Assembly (NCBI GenBank): GCA_016932295.1
Contig: JAFGDC010000198.1
Coordinates: 1-7,872 of the forward strand
Reading direction: 5' to 3'
Length of the DNA: 7,872 nt
DNA from: a candidate division CSSED10-310 bacterium
GTDB taxonomy: Bacteria > CSSED10-310 > JAFGDC01
Part shown: positions 1 through 5,425 of the stretch, piece after piece
Layout of the letters: every line of letters begins with the position of its first letter
Position numbering within the stretch: the first letter of the stretch is position 1
Program-made: the position numbers and the translations under genes
Notes under the pieces: model-generated
Told to the model about the DNA's origin: nothing
What the model saw: the letters and a program-made list of their open reading frames with translations, nothing else
Database searches by the model: none

Positions 1-1784
1 ACGCACACCGGGTCTCCGGAGCTATCCAGGGCAATTGCCGGCTGCATATCGTCATCTGAACAGGTTGCAACCAGTGCTCGATTCGACCACCCGGAACCTG
101 AGTTCGTTGAGTAATAGATGTCAAAGGAAGCGGATTGTGAATTGTACCCCGACCAGACCACCCAGGCTTCACCGCAGGTGTCGTTGATGGCGATTGCCGG
201 CGCACCGTCATAATCCGTGGTTTCACTGAGAGACACCACTTCAGGCGTGCTGCTGAATGAGCCGGAGGACCACTTTGAGCAGACAATGCTTCTACCCGTC
301 TGAGTTGTCGCCGACCAGACAATCCACGGATCGCCGCCGTCATCGAGTGCAATGTCCGGTTCCATGGATTGGGTCAGGCCGGTGGTGGGCATATAATACT
401 CATCCTGCACCCAGGCCCCGGTACCCGAGTGCGTGTTGTACAGAATCCGGAACGCGCCGCTTTTCCAGCCATGCCACACCAGCCATTGCTGCGTTGCACC
501 GCAGGCAAGCCGGGGGTGATTGTCATCATCATCGCCGGCGCCCGGCGCGGAAGCATGAAACTCATCACCCCAATACGGCGTCGGCGATGGCCCCTGCGCT
601 GGCGACGGGGTTGGAGAACCGCTCGCGCCACTTCCCTGATACCAGCCCTGGTTCGATCCTCCCCCTCCTCGCGGCACGGCAGCGTCGTCAAGCAGGAACA
701 GTCGGCTCAGGCCGTTCCGCCTGGTGGGTGAGAACAAGCCGGGATCGCCGGCGCCTATGCAGCGGGAACCGATTCGCAACCGGAAATCACCGGCGCTTAT
801 GAACGCGGGCTCCTCCTCGGTGTTGCATTCCCGCCCCACCATGTTCGGATAGTTGTAGAAGTTGAAGTCGTTGCCCCACAAATTGTTGTACCTGAACAAA
901 TACTTCTGCGTGTTCAATCGCACCAGGCCGTATGACTGGCACTCCGCAAGAATGTTCGAGTTGATGTTTGGGGAGCTGCCGCCGCTCACCTTGATACCGA
1001 CGTCCACATTGTTCACCGTGTTGTGGATGATGTTCGGTGAGGAATCATCGCAGAAGAACGCAACCTCGGAAATGTCGTAAACCTTGTTGTTGAACACTCT
1101 CGCTGAAGCGCCGTCAGAAAGGAGCACACCGTGCATGTGATCGTGGATGTCATTTTCGGTGATGACAACTTCGGCGTCGGTCACCACGATGCCGATTGTT
1201 CCGGACGCGCCTTCAATGTCGTTCCCGAAGATCACCGCATCATTTTCCATACACAGCACGCCCACCTCGGATGAATGGCGAATGCCGAAGTCTCCCACCA
1301 GGGAATTGCCACCCGCCACGACGGCCTGGTCGTACTGTGCACCGCTTTCAATGACCGCCTGCCGCGGCAGGGCGGAAATGAGCATCACACCAGCCGGCAC
1401 CTGCAGCGATTCGTAGTACGTACAAGGCAATACCCAGACACAGTCTCCGTAAGAAGCGGCCTGCAATGCTGAACCGATCGAAGCATACGGGTTCGTTTCC
1501 GTGCCGTCCCATGGGCCGGCTGCATTGGTGCAATCAACGTAAAGGTCCTGCCCGCGCTCCACACCGGCATCATCCAGGAAAAACCTGCTGAGAGCCGGCT
1601 TCATGCGCTCTTTGGTGCTCGTCATGTTGCCTGTTGCGACGCTCAATGCAGCCAGGATCAAGACACATGTAGTAACCCTGTGGCTCGATCGAAACGCTAT
1701 CAGGACGAGCAGCGAGAGGAGCACTATAACGGCGAATACTCCTCCCGACATGGATGGAACAGGTTGCGGCGTATAGGTGGGCAT
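1..1784 (-). CDS. Secreted/membrane-anchored beta-helix protein with C-terminal 53-residue repeats (partial, runs off left edge)
   Basis: The frame is open from the in-frame TAG at 1833-1835 to the window edge; the first ATG in it is at 1784, giving about 594 codons with the C-terminus missing. Order of parts: Pro/Thr-rich start; hydrophobic segment at residues 15-31 followed by a basic R-S-S-H-R; second hydrophobic stretch 37-50, signal-peptide-like; about 80-340 a right-handed parallel beta-helix. The helix opens with LYVDC and N-P-Y-A-S-I-G-S-A-L-Q-A and has Asn-rich turns such as SSPNIIHNTVNN and SSPNINSNILAE, as in DUF1565/NosD-like proteins. A Ser/Pro/Thr linker lies near 380-405. From 424 there are units starting P-x-I-A-L-D with W-[IV]-V-W, probably propeller blades. 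The role is probably extracytoplasmic, either surface binding or carbohydrate-related; no catalytic residues were recognised. The start is doubtful: upstream sequence in the same frame also encodes protein but carries stops, so this may be the surviving 3' part of a broken or fused gene. Confidence 0.72.
   Translation of the reverse strand, partial: MPTYTPQPVPSMSGGVFAVIVLLSLLVLIAFRSSHRVTTCVLILAALSVATGNMTSTKERMKPALSRFFLDDAGVERGQDLYVDCTNAAGPWDGTETNPYASIGSALQAASYGDCVWVLPCTYYESLQVPAGVMLISALPRQAVIESGAQYDQAVVAGGNSLVGDFGIRHSSEVGVLCMENDAVIFGNDIEGASGTIGIVVTDAEVVITENDIHDHMHGVLLSDGASARVFNNKVYDISEVAFFCDDSSPNIIHNTVNNVDVGIKVSGGSSPNINSNILAECQSYGLVRLNTQKYLFRYNNLWGNDFNFYNYPNMVGRECNTEEEPAFISAGDFRLRIGSRCIGAGDPGLFSPTRRNGLSRLFLLDDAAVPRGGGGSNQGWYQGSGASGSPTPSPAQGPSPTPYWGDEFHASAPGAGDDDDNHPRLACGATQQWLVWHGWKSGAFRILYNTHSGTGAWVQDEYYMPTTGLTQSMEPDIALDDGGDPWIVWSATTQTGRSIVCSKWSSGSFSSTPEVVSLSETTDYDGAPAIAINDTCGEAWVVWSGYNSQSASFDIYYSTNSGSGWSNRALVATCSDDDMQPAIALDSSGDPVC
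39..515 (-). repeat. Tandem protein repeats of about 53 residues (propeller-like blades)
   Basis: Units start at residues 424 (PRLACG), 476 (PDIALD), 529 (PAIAIN) and 582 (PAIALD), with spacings of 52, 53 and 53 residues. Each full unit has a W-[LIV]-V-W strand, an aromatic-rich strand and a Gly/Ser turn. The fourth unit is cut by the window edge. The regular spacing and W-V-W strand fit beta-propeller blades such as sialidase/BNR-like folds, but the canonical Asp-box S-x-D-x-G-x-x-W is not evident, so the fold is an inference. Confidence 0.55.
666..713 (-). repeat. Protein-level repeat, copy 2 (LSRLFLLDDAAVPRG)
   Basis: This encodes residues 358-373 of the same protein, immediately after the beta-helix and before the Gly/Ser/Pro linker that leads into the 53-residue repeats. 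It carries one extra Leu compared with copy 1. Confidence 0.6.
1551..1595 (-). repeat. Protein-level repeat, copy 1 (LSRFFLDDAGVERG)
   Basis: This encodes residues 64-78 of the beta-helix protein, immediately before the helix begins. Eleven residues match the second copy at 666-713, allowing a one-residue gap. The DNA is less conserved than the protein. Confidence 0.6.
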
Positions 1785-2333
1785 TGGCGTCGGTGACGGC
1801 AGGACCGTGAACAGGTCAATGTCGTCGATGATCTACCCTCGATGGTCATTATCCGCGGCATCACCGGTATCGAAGAGGAAGCGGAGTTTGAATGTGCTGC
1901 CGGATGGTATCAAGACAAGGTCCAACAAAATCCTGTTCCATCCGGGCCTGGTGACATTCGTGGTCGAAATCAGCGTCCAATTGGTGCCGTCATCAGTCGA
2001 AATGTAGACAGTCCGTGCATCCTCATCGCCATCAGAATCCACCCATTCTCAGAAGGACAGCTTGAGGCATGTGTCGGCTTGAAGTGCAATTCCCGAACTG
2101 CTGAGGCTCTCGCCGTGCGGAAATCCCACATCGTAGGAACCGAACGCTTCAGCAAAATAGCCGACGGCGCAGGAGCCGGAGTGGCGCATTTCGAACGGTC
2201 CACCATCCAGGTAGTGCCACAGGCCGGCGCAACGCCAGCCCCCGATGCCGCTTTCAAAATCCTCGGGCAGCAATGAATCAGCAGCACAATAAATAATAAG
2301 GAAAACCAATGATTGTCAGCAGTACGATTTCAC
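1785..2333 (-). pseudogene. Broken N-terminal part of a secreted protein (choice-of-anchor/MAM-like jelly-roll module)
   Basis: Read in the same frame as the downstream beta-helix gene, this stretch encodes a signal-peptide-like segment (QSLVFLIIYCAA), then LPEDFESGIGGW, LWHYLDGG, TCLKLSF-stop-EWVDSDGDED, VYISTDDGTNW, GDAADNDHRG-stop-IIDDIDLF and a Pro/Thr linker. The pattern DFESG..GW, LSFWxW, V-x-I-S-T-D-x-G-x-x-W and GW-IDD is typical of secreted beta-sandwich modules of the choice-of-anchor J/immune-inhibitor type. Both interior stops (TGA 2049-2051, TAG 1833-1835) fall where that pattern has Trp. A third in-frame TGA at 2316-2318 separates a GTG at 2333 from a TTG at 2309, so the true start is unclear. 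Each interior stop is one G-to-A change away from TGG. The simplest reading is an inactivated gene with otherwise undisturbed frame. Sequencing error or stop readthrough remain possible. Confidence 0.68.
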
Positions 2334-2569
2334 ACAGGATCGCCCCGAAAAATAAAAGACTCTTTCATTCTTCACCTTTCGAAGAAGGGTAATAGTCGAG
2401 AGGGATCTGACAAATATCTTCACTCTCGTTCACTCCTCAACTCAGTTCGAATGACTAACTCTGATGGCTCCTCCATAACGCAACCCAGGCGTGAATACCA
2501 AGTTTTTGAACAAATTTATTTTTCATCACATTTCATTACCTTGACTGGTTTTCCCTATTTATCGTTATT
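2334..2569. other. AT-richer intergenic stretch between two decayed genes
   Basis: About 235 bases, visibly richer in A and T than the flanking genes. On the minus strand a small ATG frame at 2368 with an AAAGGTGA-like ribosome site reads MKESFIFRGDPV before a stop. It would be a poor leader for the broken secreted-protein gene because it is in another frame. No RNA gene, strong promoter or terminator was recognised. Confidence 0.4.
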
Positions 2570-3000
2570 TTACAATCTGTTCCGACTCTCTATCGCCTCC
2601 CTCGATTCCTCGATTTCCAGCGGCGCGTAGTGGTTTGCCGGCACGCTCACATCGGAATGCCGAAGTAGCTTGCCGGCCACGTGCAATCCTGACTGGACTG
2701 TCACGCGCAGGCTGAAGGTTCGGCGGATATCGTGGAGCACATATTCACCACCCTGATGTCTCCACTTCACCAATTATAACTATCAACAAATGCAATACGT
2801 TACAAAGAATCGTACTGTTTGGACGTGGCGGCAAATTCAGTAGAAATCAGATCCAGACTCACCACTGTTGAACCGGTATTTCAGACGCCAGCGGCGGCCG
2901 TCGGCAGGCGTAATCTGCAGGAACATTCGCCGCCGTCGAACAGTTTCCTGGTCTTGTTCTCCGGCTTGGCGTTGCGAATCCGGGTGTCGGTCAGTGTCAT
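2570..3000 (-). pseudogene. Remnant of a DUF4102/P4-like tyrosine recombinase (phage integrase)
   Basis: The intact start is ATG at 3000 with AAGGAG eight bases upstream. It reads MTLTDTRIRNAKPENKTRKL then FDGGE, the standard N-terminus of DUF4102 integrases. The frame then slips by one at about 2918-2925 (GGCGGCGAATG, where GGCGGCGGAATG would keep the frame) and continues as MFLQITPADGRRWRLKYRF until a TGA at 2837. After about 60 bases of AT-rich sequence the C-terminal end resumes at 2773-2570: HDIRRTFSLRV (the HxxR motif), GKLLRHSDVSV, then NHYAPL with the catalytic Tyr, and EAIESR to a TAA. Intact members are about 400 residues, so some 300 residues of core-binding and catalytic domain are deleted. 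It cannot be an active recombinase. It implies that an integrative element once sat here. Confidence 0.85.
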
Positions 3001-3008
3001 GGGGGCTA

Positions 3009-3014
3009 CTCCTT
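3009..3014 (-). promoter_or_regulatory. Preserved ribosome binding site of the integrase remnant
   Basis: The minus strand reads AAGGAG eight bases before the ATG at 3000. It supports this ATG as the original integrase start and shows that the 5' end of the gene has stayed recognisable. Confidence 0.7.
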
Positions 3015-3020
3015 CCAGAT

Positions 3021-3065
3021 GGTCCATGTGACCCACAGTGTTCAAGTGCCCATACCACATGGTCC
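3021..3065. repeat. Inverted repeat upstream of the integrase remnant
   Basis: The arms GGTCCATGTG (3021-3030) and CACATGGTCC (3056-3065) pair in 9 of 10 positions, with one T:T mismatch, around a 25-base centre. The repeat lies just upstream of the integrase ribosome site, where integrase promoter or accessory-protein sites are often found. Function is not shown. Confidence 0.45.
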
Positions 3066-3070
3066 TGACG

Positions 3071-3097
3071 GTCGGCGGCAAGGACGTGAGCGCCGAC
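3071..3097. repeat. Short inverted repeat (7-bp arms)
   Basis: GTCGGCG (3071-3077) and CGCCGAC (3091-3097) are perfect complements around a 13-base loop. There is no T-run on either side, so it is not a convincing terminator. In a GC-rich sequence it may be chance. Confidence 0.3.
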
Positions 3098-3191
3098 GCC
3101 GGCCTCTCGCTGGCCTCGTCGGTGGCTCGGGGGAGTCCTGGCCAAACTTCAGGCTGTTTAATCGCGGCGGCTGGCCGATCCCTGCCTTGTC

Positions 3192-3220
3192 TTGACACAC
3201 TACCAAAGATCCGGGATAAT
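3192..3220 (+). promoter_or_regulatory. Strong sigma70-type promoter of the marR-ablA-ablB operon
   Basis: The -35 box is a perfect TTGACA (3192-3197). A 17-base spacer leads to the -10 box GATAAT (3215-3220, 5 of 6 consensus). Transcription would start near 3227 and run into the MarR gene. This is the best promoter match in the window, and the next genes on this strand are the three-gene operon. Confidence 0.75.
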
Positions 3221-3240
3221 GATTTCAGTTGAAATTATTA
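3217..3240. promoter_or_regulatory. 24-bp palindromic operator overlapping the -10 box and start site
   Basis: The arms TAATGATTTCA and TGAAATTATTA flank a central GT and pair in 10 of 11 positions; the inner 6-2-6 core ATTTCA-GT-TGAAAT is perfect. MarR dimers usually bind AT-rich palindromes of this size over their own promoters. Bound here, a repressor would cover the end of the -10 box and the start site. The first downstream gene encodes a MarR protein, so autorepression is the natural reading. The binding itself is inferred. Confidence 0.65.
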
Positions 3241-3321
3241 CAACAGGAAATATATCGTGCGACACAATGGTTTACCGGGACAAGAGGCAAACATGACAGG
3301 AATAGTAAGTACACCAGACTC

Positions 3322-3327
3322 AAGGAG
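3322..3327 (+). promoter_or_regulatory. Ribosome binding site that decides the MarR start
   Basis: AAGGAG lies seven bases before ATG 3335. The competing starts, GTG 3257 and ATG 3293, have weaker sites (CAGGAAA and GAGG). Confidence 0.55.
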
Positions 3328-3334
3328 CGGGGGA

Positions 3335-3880
3335 ATGCCAGCGGGAAACGGTACCTGCGCCGCTGATACGGAATACGCACTCAGGTCGGAGGAAACCCAG
3401 TTACGTATATTGGAATCACTCAGACGGATCATCAGGGCCGTGGATCTGCATTCCAAGCGTCTGGCCGCTGCCTGCAACATCACCGGCCCGCAACTGATTT
3501 GCCTGATGGTCATCAGCCGCCACGGGCGCATCACCACTACCGGCCTGGCGAGGGCGGTTCATCTGAGCGCCAGCACCGTGGTGGGAATAGTGGATCGTCT
3601 GGCGGCGAAGGGGCTGGTGGTGAGAGCAAGGGATACAATCGATCGGCGGGTGGTGTTCGTGGGGGCCACGAACGCCGGGGAGGAACTCCTCCGTCAGGCG
3701 CCGTCGCCTATCCAGGAAACATTCAGGACCGCCCTGCACAGGTTGCCGTCGGATGCGCAGGAAACCATGGCGGTGGTCCTGGAGCGGGTGGTCCGGTTGA
3801 TGGAGGCGCAGGCTATTCCCGCTGCGCCCATATTGGAGCCCGGTGCGTTGGATGCCGATGTGCCGGGTGGCGCATCCTAG
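3335..3880 (+). CDS. MarR-family transcriptional regulator of the beta-lysine osmolyte operon
   Basis: This is a DNA-binding regulator of 181 residues, typical for the family. It has a dimerisation helix at about 20-45 (ILESLRRIIRAVDLHSKRLA) and a winged helix-turn-helix at about 50-112: ITGPQLICLMVI, the TTGLARAVHLS helix, recognition helix SASTVVGIVDRLAAKGLV, and a wing carrying D-T-I-D-R-R, the MarR D-x-R-R type signature. The start ATG 3335 is chosen for its AAGGAG; GTG 3257 or ATG 3293 would add 26 or 14 residues that lie outside the conserved domain. The gene is first in the operon, 57 bases before ablA, and has a palindrome over its promoter, so autoregulation is likely. The 'IIRAVDLHSKRL...GPQL' pattern recalls EctR/CosR, MarR proteins that control ectoine genes. 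By analogy it would adjust osmolyte synthesis to salinity. The signal it senses cannot be read from sequence. Confidence 0.88.
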   Translation: MPAGNGTCAADTEYALRSEETQLRILESLRRIIRAVDLHSKRLAAACNITGPQLICLMVISRHGRITTTGLARAVHLSASTVVGIVDRLAAKGLVVRARDTIDRRVVFVGATNAGEELLRQAPSPIQETFRTALHRLPSDAQETMAVVLERVVRLMEAQAIPAAPILEPGALDADVPGGAS

Positions 3881-3924
3881 CCCGATATGGATCGCCGAAG
3901 CCCGGGATTTTCAATTCGAGAGAC

Positions 3925-3931
3925 AAGGAGG
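3925..3931 (+). promoter_or_regulatory. Strong ribosome binding site that decides the ablA start
   Basis: A full AAGGAGG sits six bases before ATG 3938. The upstream in-frame ATG at 3887 has no comparable site and would translate the Shine-Dalgarno region itself. Confidence 0.8.
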
Positions 3932-3937
3932 TTTCAG

Positions 3938-5425
3938 ATGAATGACAAGACAGTCACCGATCATGATGTGGAGATTGAGGGACTGGTGACGGTGGCGGAT
4001 CTGCCGCCTGAAATATCAGATGTGCCGGAATTGCAGCCGTTGTCCGAGGTGGTGATTCCGGCGGCCCTCAAGGATCCCGTTGATCAGGAGGAAATGGTGC
4101 ATCGTGATTTCGATGACTCGCAATTCTGGCGGCGCATCCCGGGATTTCGTGATGTGTCCAGGGATGCATTCATGGATCATCGTTTTCAAGGCAGGCGCAG
4201 TATCACATCCGTGGACGAACTTGCCGTGGCGCTCGGGGATCTTGCCCCGCCGTCGTTTTTCGATGACGTGCGGGCTGGTCTGGCACGGGCGCCGATGGCA
4301 TTACGGATCTCCCCGTACCTGCTTGGCCTGGTGGATTGGTCCGAACCGGTATCCGATCCGATCCGCCGCCAGTTTATTCCGCTTGGTTCGGAACAGTTGC
4401 CGGACCATCCGATGTTGACCTTGGATTCCCTGCACGAACAGGCTGATTCACCCACTGCCGGCCTGGTTCACAGATATCCTGACAAGGTTTTGTTTCTGCC
4501 TCTGGATGTTTGTCCGGTGTATTGCCGTTATTGTACGAGAAGTTATGCCATCGGCGCCGATACCGCCCTGGTGCACAAGCGGCGGTTCAAGCCGCGCCGT
4601 GTTGCCTGGGCACGGGCCATGGCGTACCTGGCGTCGCGGCCGGAGGTGGAGGATGTGGTGGTGTCGGGTGGCGACACCTACCTGCTGCCACCGGCAATGC
4701 TGAAGGAAATCGGAGAGACACTCCTCGCGATCCCGCATATCCGGCGTATCAGGTTCGCCTCCAAGGGGCCTGCGGTAATGCCCATGAAGATCCTGAGCGA
4801 CAGGGAATGGACGGAGGCGCTGATTGCGCTGGTGGAGGAAGGTCAGCAGATGTGCAAGGAAGTGTGTCTGCACACGCATTTCAATTGCATGAACGAGATC
4901 ACCGAGATCAGCCACGAGGCGATGGATGTATTGTTCCGGCGGGGGGTGACGGTACGCAACCAGAGCGTCCTGATCCGTGGGGTAAACGACGCTCCGGAAG
5001 CCATGATCGGTCTGGTGAAGCAACTTGCCTACATGAATGTTCAACCGTATTACGTGTACCAGCATGATATGGTGCGGGGAGTGGAGGAATTGCGCACCAG
5101 GGTGAAGGATTCCATGGAGATCGAAAGGCAGGTCCGTGGAACCACGGCCGGGTTCAACACTCCCACTTTCGTCAACGACGTTCCCGGCGGCGGCGGCAAG
5201 CGTGACATACACAGTTTCGATTATTATGACGAGGTGACCGGAGTGAGTGTGTACCGCAGTCCATGCGTGGATGAAGACAAGGTATACCTGTATTTCGACC
5301 CACTCCACCTGCTGCCGGAGGAAGGCCGGGCCCGATGGGCGGCGGAAGCTCCAGGGGGTATCGTCCGGGAAGCCGTCCGGATGGCTGGTCTCGATGATCA
5401 TCATTGGGCGGATCGATTGCCATGA
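3938..5425 (+). CDS. ablA: L-lysine 2,3-aminomutase (radical SAM, PLP-dependent)
   Basis: It interconverts L-lysine and L-beta-lysine by a radical mechanism using a [4Fe-4S] cluster, S-adenosylmethionine and PLP; it is cytosolic and oxygen-sensitive as a class. The protein has 495 residues. The cluster motif C-x3-C-x2-C is CPVYCRYC (Cys192, 196, 199). Arg201 follows, in the place of the carboxylate-binding Arg134 of the Clostridium subterminale enzyme. VVVSGGD and HTHFN are also present. PGGGGK puts the PLP lysine at Lys421. Asp377 (QHD) and Asp414 (NDVPGGGGK) stand at exactly the spacing of Asp293 and Asp330, which hold the substrate's epsilon-amino group. Glutamate 2,3-aminomutase has Lys and Asn there, so lysine is the likely substrate. 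Compared with the clostridial enzyme there are about 67 more residues before the cluster, and the C-terminal Cys cluster used for zinc is absent. The stop overlaps the ablB start (ATGA). The neighbour AblB rules out a simple lysine-fermentation role. Also called kamA. Confidence 0.93.
   Translation: MNDKTVTDHDVEIEGLVTVADLPPEISDVPELQPLSEVVIPAALKDPVDQEEMVHRDFDDSQFWRRIPGFRDVSRDAFMDHRFQGRRSITSVDELAVALGDLAPPSFFDDVRAGLARAPMALRISPYLLGLVDWSEPVSDPIRRQFIPLGSEQLPDHPMLTLDSLHEQADSPTAGLVHRYPDKVLFLPLDVCPVYCRYCTRSYAIGADTALVHKRRFKPRRVAWARAMAYLASRPEVEDVVVSGGDTYLLPPAMLKEIGETLLAIPHIRRIRFASKGPAVMPMKILSDREWTEALIALVEEGQQMCKEVCLHTHFNCMNEITEISHEAMDVLFRRGVTVRNQSVLIRGVNDAPEAMIGLVKQLAYMNVQPYYVYQHDMVRGVEELRTRVKDSMEIERQVRGTTAGFNTPTFVNDVPGGGGKRDIHSFDYYDEVTGVSVYRSPCVDEDKVYLYFDPLHLLPEEGRARWAAEAPGGIVREAVRMAGLDDHHWADRLP

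Noticed and set aside
257..802. 181-codon plus-strand frame inside the beta-helix locus
   Set aside because: Its product is Arg/Ser/His-rich without recognisable motifs, while the opposite strand gives a continuous beta-helix and repeat protein.
1842..2276. 144-codon plus-strand frame opposite the broken secreted-protein module
   Set aside because: The minus strand gives family-like motifs here (DFESG, ISTDDGTNW, IDD); the plus product has none.
1833..2318. Recoding of stop codons as tryptophan (alternative genetic code)
   Set aside because: One stop is TAG, not TGA. Elsewhere TGG is used for Trp, marR ends in TAG, and ablA and ablB end in TGA, so the standard bacterial code fits.
2313..2630. 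105-codon plus-strand frame with a TTG start
   Set aside because: It lies in an AT-rich intergenic stretch and runs into the 3' end of the integrase remnant. It shows no motif and no good ribosome site.
2320..2817. 10-bp inverted repeat CAGTACGATT / AATCGTACTG as possible element ends
   Set aside because: It does not extend beyond 10 bases, and many such pairs are expected by chance in a window of this size.
3188..3197. TGTC-TT-GACA palindrome over the -35 box as a second operator
   Set aside because: Four-base arms are too short, and half of the match is simply the -35 consensus.
3887..3937. Upstream in-frame ATG as the ablA start
   Set aside because: It lacks a ribosome site, and the perfect AAGGAGG is positioned for ATG 3938.
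4448..5404. 318-codon minus-strand frame opposite ablA, and a 352-codon one opposite ablB (5521-6579)
   Set aside because: Both are Arg/Pro/His-rich and match no family. They lie wholly or largely antisense to well-supported genes, as expected of shadows in GC-rich coding DNA.
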